Assembly: GCA_030737835.1 (NCBI GenBank)
Contig: CM060847.1
Location: 23,670,876 to 23,734,875, forward strand
DNA: 64,000 nt
Source: Acorus gramineus
Taxonomy: Eukaryota > Streptophyta > Magnoliopsida > Acorales > Acoraceae
Direction: 5' to 3'
A program made the translations under genes and the position numbers. This document shows positions 11,771 to 21,630 of this stretch, in pieces (within the stretch, counting starts at the first letter, position 1; each line of letters starts with the position of its first letter). Under the pieces are notes generated by a model. That model was not told the DNA's origin and did no database searches. It saw nothing but the letters and a program-made list of their open reading frames with translations.

Positions 11771-12470
11771 TATGCTGTTTTTTTTTCTATGCAACCAATA
11801 ATAAATGGGGTTGGATACCAATTTAATCTGTTATTCAGTACACAGGTAGGTAGTATTGGTTGCTGAGAGATAACAACAGTACAGTCTTGGTGATGGAAGT
11901 CTTGAAACTATATCATTGGACTCACTAATGTGACGACAGTAATTGTAGGCTAATGTTAACACCACAAATGTGCCTTGTTTAATTCAGTCCTTGTAATATA
12001 TATAATTAACTTTCTTTCTACAATATTACAAACTTCAATATTCTTTCAACTTCACGCAGAACTATGGTCTACATGAAGGCAAAAATTTCAAATTTTTTTT
12101 TTTTTAAAGCAGGCTCTTGTCACTTTCATTGATGATAAAGTGTGATTATAAGTCTGAATATGACATACGAGGAAATAGAGAGTAAATAAAATAATGTCAG
12201 GCCATTGCTAATGATATTTCAAGGTTTTGCATGCTAATCATCCTTGAGGAGTTAATGACTAGTGAATGGTATAATTGTTAGTTAAATAGTGAAACTTGAA
12301 CCGTCTAATGTATTATTAATTATCCATGACTACATTATTTTGTGGACGCTTGAATTCAGTTTTGGTATATTTTTTTGGAATAAATGTTATTTATTGTATG
12401 GGATGATGAGGACACTCTGGGTGTTCTAATAAAAGAAGAATGAAAAAGTACACTAAATTAGTCTTTATGT
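11771..12470. other. Gene-free AT-rich DNA
   Basis: No reading frame, RNA gene or clear repeat boundary is visible. A T-rich tract occurs at about 12091-12105. Confidence 0.5.
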
Positions 12471-12756
12471 TGTGAATATGGTGGATAACCACTACTTCTC
12501 TAACCCATAACCTCCCCCACTCTTCAACTCCATAACCTCCTCATTCAACTCCATAGCCCTCCTATCTCAATCACCCCACTAACTATTCCTACACCTCTTT
12601 AGCTTGTAACTCCCAATCTTTGGGATTCCTTCATGTACCCTACAAATAGAAGAGCATTGCCTTGTATTAACCAACCAACAAGTGAAGAATAAGAAATCTC
12701 TCTCTACTTCTCTTCTATATATCTTTGTGTGCTTTGTTTATATACTCTTATGTTCA
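12471..12756 (+). repeat. 5' LTR of the Copia element
   Basis: It matches 16209-16494 along its full length. Its TATA-box position reads TACAAATA where the 3' LTR has TATAAATA, so this copy's promoter may be weakened. Confidence 0.85.
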
Positions 12757-14529
12757 AATTATGGATTTGTTGCATGAGACTCTCGGTGGAGATCACTAAT
12801 GAAGATTGAATAAGGTTCAAGCGGTATATATCCGATTTTCATTGTATATATTAGTAAATATATATCAATAGTTCTCCGTGATTTTCAGGTAATTAAATTA
12901 CTTGTGCTCTTATTCCTATTGTTTCTCTAACTTGAAGCTATTATGTTCCTAAAAGATTTATTAAATTGATATAACTTGGTTACATTTGTATCATCCCTAC
13001 ATGCATGGTACAAATTATATATTAGCATGGCGAAATAGCATGTCCATGATGAATTATCTAATTAAGCAACTAATATATTTTTCCATGCGTTTTCTTGTAG
13101 ATGTTGATTTGAGATTCCCATATTCCGCAGGTTATATAACTCTGTTATATATATTTAACTTTAAATCTGTTGCTTTAATTGTGCTACATTCATTCAAGGC
13201 CTATACTACATGACACTAGTGGCTTATTGTCATATCAAATTTGATGAAATTCATATTTACCAAATAATATATTTAAGATCCACTTTGGTATTACATAGTC
13301 ATGTGTCCACGTAGGACCATATAAAAATTATGATTACATGAATCCCTAAAGGATCATGTAAAAGTATCACTGAAGGACCATGTAATTTTTTTTATCCATG
13401 AATGATTATACAAAAAATCATGGTTACTCATGTCTGTAGGAAGTAGGAACATACAAAAATTGTAATACTTTTTCGGGTTCCTGAAGGATCTGAAAAAAAA
13501 AAAGGTTCATGTATCCTAGCAAGAACATGTAAAAATTATGATTAATTAGATTTACCATTATAATGAAGAGGATTTAGAAATAAATACCTCGTTGACAATG
13601 GTCCATCGACCATTATGTCTCAAATATGCTCCGGTAGTTGCAATATTGAGAGCAATATTTTTATTATTATCAATTTCCATGTCTTTTCATTGTTGAACAA
13701 TGAGCTTTGATAATAAGTAAAAAAAAAATCATGAAACCCGATATACTGACTCTAACATCTTTGCTTGAAGCAAATGAATTTATTTTATTTTAGGGTATGG
13801 ACATGATCATGTTTAAGGCATAAATCATGGTTAATATAACCACAACAATTGTAGAGATGACAAGTCATCAAAAACCACCAGAAGTGGAATGCTATTGAAT
13901 GAAAGTGAGGAAAATGTTTGCATGACAAACCCCTAATATGCAAAGGAAAATTATTGTCATCTATGTGATATTTAAGAACAAAATTCTGGTCACATACCTG
14001 AAGTACGTTCAAATTTTTAAATTGGTTACGTACCTGAAGTACGCTTAAACACTTTATCTGTCATGTACATGATATACGATTAAACATTTGTCAATTTTAT
14101 ATTTACGTCTTTATTTTTCTTTGTTATATGAAATACAGTTTTACATTTCTAGATTTATTTTATTCTTCTCACATCTTAAAATTTGAAAATTTTAATATTA
14201 TATTTTGAATATTACAAAATTGTTTGAAAGCTCTAGAAGAGCAAACATCATATGATCATGGATTACATAATGATGCTTCAAACAATTAAAAATTTATTAC
14301 ATATCCATTAAAGAACTAGAAGATTCTTTAATCCAATTATGGGTATTATTTTATTTATTTATTTAGTTGTCATTTTAATAATACAATATTCCCGCCGTTA
14401 GGGGGAGAGAAGAGCGTACCTGAAGTACGATCTGTTCCTGAAGAACGACGAGAATTATTGTGGAATACATCCACTCTATCTCATCTAGACTCACGTACCG
14501 CTCGACGTGAAAATCAAATATCCAATGCA

Positions 14530-15583
14530 TGCCGGAAGCGTAACAGACTTATAGGTTCAAAAAAATAATTCAGCTCCCCAGAAGTGGAGATCAAATGAAA
14601 AATCATGCTCTTAATGCTTCAGAAGAAGTTATACATAATGCTCCAGAAGAGATTATGAACAATAGATCCAGTTTCTCTAAAACTCCAGAAGAGTATAATG
14701 TCCCTGAAGAGAAACGAGTCCCTGAAGTGACTACACAAACTCTTGAAGAGGAAAATGTACCTAATAATATTGAGATCTCTATATTTTACAATTATATAAG
14801 AGAAATGTAGAATCGCAGATAAATGATCATCGATGACATATTTATCATACGAAGTAGCTACTGAAATTTCAAAGGGCGATGATTACAATGAACCACAGAG
14901 CATAAATAAATGTCAATAAAGAAATAATTGGCCAAAGTGGAAAGATGTTATTCAAGCAGAATTGGATTTTCTTGAAAAATGTGGTGTATTCAAACCTATA
15001 ATACATACCCTAAAAGATGTTAACCCTGAAGTTACAAATGAGTATTTATAAGAAAGAGAAATGAGAAGATAAAATTGCTAGATACAAGACATGTCTTGCG
15101 GCACAAGGTTTCCTGTAGAAAACTGGGATTTGGCTATGAAGAAACATACTCATCAGTCATAGATACAATAACGTTCCATTACCCATAAAATCTCAAAGTT
15201 CTGGAAAACTCAATATCAGACTAATGGACAAAGTAACAGCTTATATATATGGGAATTTACATGAATCCATACAGGATATAAATTGCCTAAAGCAAAATCA
15301 AAGAGTATGTACTCAATAAAGATAAGACGTTCATTGTACAGCTTAACGCAGTAGGTACAACTGTCTTGGTGAATACTTGATAAAAGCAGGACACAAAAAT
15401 AATCTAATTTGCCCATGTGTCCTTATAAATATATCCAGTAAGCGATTTACTATTTTGACAGTTTATGTTGATAACATAAATTCAATTGGGACTCTTGAAG
15501 AGCTCAACAAAACTGCAGAATATCTTATGAATGAATTGGAAGTGAAAGACCTCGCGAAAACTAAATATTATCTCGGTCTGTAG
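14530..15583 (+). pseudogene. Copia reverse transcriptase remnant
   Basis: Fragments in different frames give, in order, KCRKRNRLIGSK, WPKWKDVIQAELDFLEKCGV, RYKTCLAAQGF, LNIRLMDKVTAYIYGNLHE and LTVYVDNINSIGTLEELNK. These correspond to Ale-type Copia RT, where the active site is normally YVDD. Here it reads YVDN, so one catalytic Asp is lost, and multiple stops break the frame. Confidence 0.8.
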
Positions 15584-16208
15584 ATCGAGGGAAGCCCAAG
15601 TAAGATAATTGTCCATCAAACACCATATATTGGTTTATTCTACTCAAAGAATTCCACTAATAGTCTTTTGTTGAAAGGATATTATGTGCATATTCAAGAT
15701 ATTTTTCAGATTCTCACAAACAGGTTATGTATCCACATGTGGGGGTACAACGATCTCTTGGAGTTCTATTGTACATAATTTGGTTGCTACATTTTCTAAT
15801 AATTATGAAGCAAGTTGTGAATGTGAAATCGATGTTCGGCAAATTCAGTGGAAGAATAATCTCACTAATTTGTTCACTAAAGCTTTGTCGATGTCAACAT
15901 TGAAGAACCTAGTGTACGACATCAAATGCGACGTATTTGTAACAAATGTTTTTGGCCTTATCATTATGAGGGGGAGTATATTTTCAGATGATATTTGCGT
16001 GCTGTACTCTTTTTCCTTCGCCTAGGTTTTGTCCCACTCGGTTTTTCTGGCAAGGTTTTAACGAGGCAGTCTTAAAGTGCATACATCAATCTAAGATAAA
16101 GTATATTGTACTCTTTTTCATTCGCTTTGGTTTTTTTCCACTGGGTTTTCCAAGCAAGGTTTTAATGAGGCAATTATCTTAGCGTGGTGGTCATCCAAGA
16201 GAGAGTAT

Positions 16209-16494
16209 TGTGAATATGGTGGATAACCCTCACTTCTTCAACCCATAACCTCCCCCACTCTTCAACTCCATAACCCCCTCATTCAACTCCATAACCCTCC
16301 TATCTTAATCACCCCACTAACTATCCCTTCACCTCTTTGGCTTGTAACTCATAACCTTTGAGATTCCTTCATGTACCCTATAAATAGAAGGGCATTGCTT
16401 TGTATTCCATAACCAACAAGTGAAGAATAAGAAATCTCTCTCTACTTCTCTTCTATATATCCTTGTGTGCTTTGTTTATATACTCTTATGTTCA
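16209..16494 (+). repeat. 3' LTR of the Copia element
   Basis: It is a direct copy of 12471-12756 and retains TATAAATA at 16379-16386. Confidence 0.85.
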
Positions 16495-16975
16495 AATATT
16501 CTATTTAGTTTACAACACTTTAATCATTCTTGTATATTAGTACTATATTAGAGTAAATGTGCATATATTCTTGGAGGAAATATTAAAAGTTGTGTTTAAT
16601 ATATTCGAGCATAGTATTGTTATAGTTTTTTTTTTTTTTTTTTCAGATTCAATTTCAGTCACAATTACTGAAGCAAATACTTACATTAATGAGTTATATG
16701 TTTAGAAATTTTACATTTTTTTTATATATGCATCTATGCAATTCTTTGGAGTATATATTTTATTTTTAATAAAAGCATATATCTCATCAGATGAAGTATA
16801 CTATTTTTAAAAATTCAAAACACGTGTGACTAGAATTGAGGTTGGAAAAAAAATAGTAAGTAACACTATCCATTTGAGTATATAATTCATTTCGTACTTT
16901 ATTTAATAAATGCATATGTTAAGAAAATTCATAAATTGTTGATCAATGTAATTTTAGAGAGAGTAATTATAACTA
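16495..16975. repeat. AT-rich DNA with a diverged dispersed-repeat copy
   Basis: The stretch about 16640-16880 follows the same motif order as 17434-17703: a T-rich block, CATATATCTCATCAGATGAAG-like text, TATACTATTTTTAAAAATTC, then ACACGTGTGACTAGAATTGAG-like text. No gene is seen. Confidence 0.5.
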
Positions 16976-17414
16976 GGGAAAAATCCATATAACCCCCTGT
17001 AAACTATTAGAAATTCATATAACCTCTTGACTTTTCCTGAAGTTCATGTAACCCCCTCAAAACACCTATGTAAATCCAAATAATATCCTGAGTTAAACTT
17101 TCATTGATAGATGAGAAATATTATTCGAATATTCCTTTTGATTAACCCAGGCTCAAAATATAGCATACAAAAAATCATCTACAATATGTTAAAAATAGGA
17201 AAAACCCCATATAAATGATGATTTTACCCCCTGTAGATGATTTTTGGTATGCTGCATTTTGAGCCATGGTTAATCAAATAGAATATTTATCATTTGTCAA
17301 CATAAATTTAACTAACAGGGTCATTTGAATTTATATAGATGTTTTAAGAGGTTACATAGACTTTAGGAAAAGTCTGGGGTTTTATGGATTTCGGAGGATA
17401 TATGGATTTTTCCC
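16976..17414. mobile_element. Mutator-like foldback MITE with exact 9-bp target duplication
   Basis: The ends are inverted copies, GGGAAAAATCCATATAACCC on the left and TATATGGATTTTTCCC on the right. They are flanked by TTATAACTA at 16967-16975 and 17415-17423. Arms of about 200 bp make most of the 439-bp element a hairpin. A 9-bp duplication is typical of Mutator-like transposons. It has no coding capacity. Confidence 0.85.
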
Positions 17415-17433
17415 TTATAACTAATAGCTGGGT

Positions 17434-17703
17434 GTTGTTACACGCAGGTCTGTTTCTAACCTCAATTCCAGTCCTATATGCGTCGATAGAAAACTAACGA
17501 TTCAGATGCTCACGTTAACAAGTCATATGCTTTGAAAGAAATTTTTTACATTTTCTATAAATGCATTAATGCAATTTATTAAAGTATATACTTTATTTTT
17601 TTTATAAAAGCATTACCTCATTAGATGGGGTATACTATTTTTAAAAAATTTAAAACACGTGTAAACTGAAATTGAGACTGGAAATAGGACCGGAGTTAAT
17701 ATT
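17434..17703. repeat. Dispersed MITE-like family (TATATGCGTCGAT core), copy A
   Basis: It starts at a GTGTTGTTACAC motif, contains CCAGTCCTATATGCGTCGAT, then a CATTACCTCATTAGATGG-like block and AAAACACGTGTAAACTGAA. Clear copies lie at about 40016-40308 (reversed) and 61897-62135, and diverged ones elsewhere. The ends are weakly inverted. Confidence 0.65.
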
Positions 17704-17734
17704 ATCCTAACTAGAGGTGTCAAACGGGCGGGCC

Positions 17735-18000
17735 GGCCCGGCCCGTGCCGTGGGCCGGCCCGTTTGGGTGGCGACGCGGGCTGGGCCTGACCCCCGGCCC
17801 GCGTCCCGTTTCTGGCACGGCCCGCTAGGCCCGCGGCACGGTTTGTGCCGTGGGCCCCACCTCCACCAACGGCTAGTCCAACTAGCCGTTGGGACGGGCC
17901 AACGGCCGGCACGGCCCGTTGGCCAACGGCTAGTTGGACTAGCCGTTGGCGGGCCAACGGGCCGGGCCGGCCCGTTGGCACGGCCCGTTGGCCCGCCCGA
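17735..18000. repeat. GC-rich subterminal palindromes of the hAT element
   Basis: The region holds repeated GGGCCGGCCCG boxes and two nearly self-complementary modules, CAACGGCTAGTCCAACTAGC and CAACGGCTAGTTGGACTAGC, each continuing to CGTTGG. In hAT elements such subterminal repeats are where transposase binds; that role is inferred here. Confidence 0.7.
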
Positions 18001-18017
18001 ACTCAAAAATCTTCACC

Positions 18018-18025
18018 TATAAATA
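18018..18025 (+). promoter_or_regulatory. TATA box of the hAT transposase gene
   Basis: TATAAATA lies immediately inside the GC-rich subterminal zone and about 560 bp before the transposase start codon. A CT-rich leader follows. Confidence 0.6.
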
Positions 18026-18585
18026 CCCCACCCCATCCACCCATTTCTTCATCAATTCAATCACAAATCTCTCTACTCCTCCACTACTACACTCTCTTCT
18101 TCCTCTAAAATTTTCTAGTTTTGTGTTGGAATTCCAAGTGTTCTAGTGTTCAAGTGCTCTCTTTCTTTTCAAGTGAAAACTTCAATCAAATTGAAGTGGT
18201 GGTGAAAGCTCTCTCTGTCTCCAATCTCCATTTCTTCAAGGCTCTTTCCAAGGGAAGTTCTCTCCAAAGGGTGGGAAGGTTCAAGGCTCCAACTCTCCAA
18301 GCCTAAGGAGATTAGGGGAAGCTCTCTCTCTCTCTCTAGTCTCTAATCTCTACTAGTCTCACACTCTTCATCTCTAGTCTCTACTCTCTACACATTTGAA
18401 ATTTCAAGTTTTACAAAGTGTATTTCAAGTTTTAAATTCAAATTAATTCCATATTTCAAAACCAAAGTGTATTTTAAATTTCAAATTTTTAATATTTTAA
18501 ATTTTAACTATTCAAATAGAAGAATTTTAAATTCAAATTTTAAATTTTAAATTCAAATTTCAAATTTTTACTTTTTAAATTTCAA

Positions 18586-20691
18586 ATGGCCAACCCAAAC
18601 ATAGAATATTCACACACTGATGATGAATTTGACAATATAGATAACCTACTACATGATTTACCCCAAGACCAATCCCAAACCCCCCATGAATCAGTTGGAG
18701 GTGATGTTGGTGCATCATCTAGTCACCCCCCAACTGGAAAACAAAAAAAACCCTCTAAAAGAAGTAGGAAGTCTGAAGTTTGGGAGCACTACACAATACA
18801 GAATATTAAATACCAAGGTAGAATGGAAGATAGAGCTGTTTGTAAATATTGTAACAAAAATTTTAGTTGTGCAAGCGCGGGTGGTACCGGACATCTCAAG
18901 AGACATGCTGAATCATGTCTGAAAAGGCATCAACAACAACTGAATCCCGGTACGCAGTCTCAGATTGGGAGTTTCGGTCAAACAGGTAGTACTGAAGGTA
19001 CAATGTCTACATTCTCTTATAATCAATCTAGTATGAGAGAAGGTTTATCTGTATATATAGCATCTGATGAACAACCATTTACATTTGCTGAAAGTAGAAG
19101 ATTTGAACGTTTTCAAAAAAGGTACGTTAATCCACAATATAGAGCTGTTTCTAGAAATACTATTAGATCAGATATAATTAGAGTTTACAATGAAATGAAA
19201 AATCATTTAATTCAATCATTCATGAACATTCAAAAAATTTCATGCACATCTGATTTATGGGCCGGTAAGAATGATTTAGCCTATATTTGTGTTACTTCAC
19301 ATTATATTGATTCTCATTGGATGTTAAATAAAAGAATGTTAGCTTTTCGTCCACTTACATTTCCACACACCGGCACAGTAATTTATCAAGCAATAATGGA
19401 TATTTTTAGAGAATATAATATAACTGAAAAAATTTTATCCATAACTTTTGATAATGCTAGTAATAATGTTAGTGCTATTTTAAAATTTAAATCTTCTTTG
19501 GGTTTACCTTATGATTTTGAATTTTATGATTGTAAATGTGTATGTCATATTATTAATTTAATTGTGCAAGATGGATTAACTCATATTGAAGAATCATTAG
19601 TAAATATTAGATTAGCATTAAAATTTATTACTTGTACACCTTCTAGAGTACAAGCATTTGGTGATTTTTGTGCGACACGCAATATTCCCCCTAGAAAATT
19701 TCCTCTTGATATGCATGTTCGTTGGAATTCTACATATATAATGTTGCAAAGTTGTGAGGGTTATGAAAATTTGATTATTGAATTTAATGAAATGTTTAAC
19801 AATCGTGTTGAAATTTCTCCTATTGATTGGCAAATTTCAAAAGTTTTTGTGCAATTTTTAAGTATTTTTTATGATGCTTCTATTGCTTGTTCAGGTGTTT
19901 ATTATCCTACATCAAATCTTATACTTAGACAATTATTTAATATTTCTTGTGCATTTAAAGAATATAGAGATTATAGTATACTTCAACAATCTATTATCTT
20001 GATGGAACAAAAATTTAAAAAATATTTTGAAGATATTCCTATGCTTTTTTGTTTAGCTGCTGTAATGGATATTACTATTAAATTAGATACTGTTAAAACT
20101 ATAATTTCAAGAATAAGTGATAATGTTAGATTTCCAATGGTTATAAGTGGTGAAGATGTAGAATTTGCTTTAACTGAAATGTATAAAAAATATGAAAATA
20201 AATATGCAAATAGAACTAGAGCATCATCCTCCACTTCATCTATTAGTTTATTAGGCAAAGGTAAGAAAAAAGATTATTTCTTTGATTTTGTTTCACAAAG
20301 TTCACACACTTCACATGATTCTAGTAGTGGTAGTTCTCATCTTAATGAACTGTTTAAATATTTAGAAAATGATTGGAAGTCTCTTTTAACTGAAAAGGAG
20401 ATGGAAAATTTTGATCTCTTGCAATGGTGGAAAGCACATGAAGTGACATTTCCTGTGCTTTCTATAATGGCAAAAGATTTACAAACTCCTCCAATGTCTA
20501 CAGTTGCATCAGAATCTTCTTTTAGTACAAGTGGGAGAATATTATCTGAGAGGAGGACCAGGTTGGCAGCAAGTTCACTGGAAGCTCTTATTTGTCTGAA
20601 GGATTGGAGTGATGCTGATGAAAGAAATCAAGAATTTGTAGATAGTCTTGAGGTGGATTTTACAAAATTCAACATAGATGATAATCAATGA
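18586..20691 (+). CDS. hAT-family transposase (BED zinc finger, DDE core, C-terminal dimerisation domain)
   Basis: The 701-residue frame is uninterrupted. An acidic, Ser/Pro-rich N-terminus is followed by a BED finger at about residues 62-111 (C86, C89, H103, H107). The RNase H-like core includes CTSDLWAGKND (D223), ITFDNASNN (D289) and CKCVCHIINL (C320, H321). The hAT C-terminal dimerisation region, about 585-680, carries WWKAHEVTFPVLSIMAKD and the ASESSFSTSGR block, whose E643 is the likely third catalytic acid. The enzyme would excise and insert the element by recognising its ends. One oddity is AAVMDITIKL at about 491-500, where relatives usually have a Pro after the Asp. The start ATG follows a long AAATTTCAAATTT-rich leader. 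Intact length and all three acids suggest possible activity. Confidence 0.94.
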   Translation: MANPNIEYSHTDDEFDNIDNLLHDLPQDQSQTPHESVGGDVGASSSHPPTGKQKKPSKRSRKSEVWEHYTIQNIKYQGRMEDRAVCKYCNKNFSCASAGGTGHLKRHAESCLKRHQQQLNPGTQSQIGSFGQTGSTEGTMSTFSYNQSSMREGLSVYIASDEQPFTFAESRRFERFQKRYVNPQYRAVSRNTIRSDIIRVYNEMKNHLIQSFMNIQKISCTSDLWAGKNDLAYICVTSHYIDSHWMLNKRMLAFRPLTFPHTGTVIYQAIMDIFREYNITEKILSITFDNASNNVSAILKFKSSLGLPYDFEFYDCKCVCHIINLIVQDGLTHIEESLVNIRLALKFITCTPSRVQAFGDFCATRNIPPRKFPLDMHVRWNSTYIMLQSCEGYENLIIEFNEMFNNRVEISPIDWQISKVFVQFLSIFYDASIACSGVYYPTSNLILRQLFNISCAFKEYRDYSILQQSIILMEQKFKKYFEDIPMLFCLAAVMDITIKLDTVKTIISRISDNVRFPMVISGEDVEFALTEMYKKYENKYANRTRASSSTSSISLLGKGKKKDYFFDFVSQSSHTSHDSSSGSSHLNELFKYLENDWKSLLTEKEMENFDLLQWWKAHEVTFPVLSIMAKDLQTPPMSTVASESSFSTSGRILSERRTRLAASSLEALICLKDWSDADERNQEFVDSLEVDFTKFNIDDNQ

Positions 20692-21130
20692 AGATCTGGC
20701 ATTTAAATCTTCTCATTCTTGTATTTTTTTAAATTTTTGGGAAGGTGAGTTGCAAATGATTAATAGTTTTAGTATGTGCCAACCTAGTTGGGGATGTATT
20801 AAAACTATAGTGATGCAATTATCACTCACTTTTTAATTTTTTGTATTTGTCAATGTATTTTTTAAGAATTGTATAATTTATTTTTATTCATCAATGTACT
20901 ATTTGTGTATTTTTTATTCATTTTATCATTTATTTAATTATTGTTCATGTACTCAAGAAATTCAATATTCAATAAAATAAATATTTGTATTCTTAATTCT
21001 TTTTAGTTTTCAATTTTTATAAATGACTTATGTATATTTTTTAAAATTTTTTTAATTTAAAGGAACTAGTAAATTAAACATGGAATTAAATATTAAACTT
21101 AAAAAATTTAAAAAAAATGGACATTTTAAT
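20692..21130 (+). other. hAT 3' untranslated region
   Basis: AT-rich sequence between the transposase stop and the right GC-rich subterminal zone. AATAAAATAAAT-type polyadenylation signals occur near 20975. No second frame is seen. Confidence 0.6.
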
Positions 21131-21630
21131 GGGCCGGCCCGTTGGCTCGTCAATGGGCCCGGCCCGTTTGGCCCGCCGGGCTAGCACGGCACGGCACGGT
21201 GGCCCGCCGGGCTGGCACGGAGGGCCGTGCTGGGCCGCCCTCCTGCGGACCGTGCCGTGCCGGCACGGCACGGTTACATGAAACGGGCCGGGCCGGCCCG
21301 TTAGCCCGGTTGTTTAGCGGGCCGGGCCGGCACGACACAGCCCGTTTTACACCTCTAATCCTAGCTAATAAGCACGGCGTGAAATTCAAGTGAACGTGAC
21401 TGGTATTTACGGAAAAAAGCCTTATCAGGCTTTTAACAGTCAGATTCAAATCACACGGTCGCGAATCGTTTTCTTCCCGTGCACCCTTTGCCGGGTCCAC
21501 TCCGCGCCCGCCGCCCACAAATCGAAGACCTCGCTCGCTCGCTCGAGAGAGAGACGCGCGAGGTCCATTGAATCTGATAACGCTGTTGTTGATCGAGGGG
21601 GCGAGGAGGCCGAAGAGGGAGGCGGATACC

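Larger units (their letters stand above)
12471..16494 (+). mobile_element. Decayed Copia (Ale/Retrofit-like) element with paired LTRs
   Basis: Two 286-bp direct repeats (12471-12756 and 16209-16494) share the start TGTGAATATGGTGGATAACC and the end TCTTATGTTCA. A purine-rich stretch (AAGAGAGAG) sits just before the 3' copy. The interior translates in broken frames to Copia blocks: a gag-like piece at about 13780-14030, an RKRxRxIGSK linker at about 14530, an RT start WPKWKDVIQAELDFLEK at about 14940, and a later RT piece at 15377-15583. Most of the integrase and RNase H is lost. The LTRs differ at many positions, so it is old. No target duplication or primer site is clear. Confidence 0.85.
17712..21357 (+). 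mobile_element. Full-length hAT transposon, apparently intact
   Basis: The 3646-bp element begins TAGAGGTGTCAAACGGGC and ends GCCCGTTTTACACCTCTA, giving near-perfect terminal inverted repeats. An 8-bp target duplication flanks it: ATCCTAAC at 17704-17711 and ATCCTAGC at 21358-21365, one mismatch. Both subterminal zones are GC-rich and full of GGGCCGGCCCG-type palindromes. A TATA box, a leader and one long transposase frame lie inside. Smaller elements with the same termini occur at 50155, 54271 and 58455. Confidence 0.93.

Noticed and set aside
17613-18108. Several frames in GC-rich DNA at the hAT left end
   Set aside because: They are produced by the GGGCCGGCCCG palindromes of the transposon end and resemble no protein.
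21142-21393. GC-rich frames at the hAT right end
   Set aside because: Same cause as at the left end: subterminal repeats without stops.
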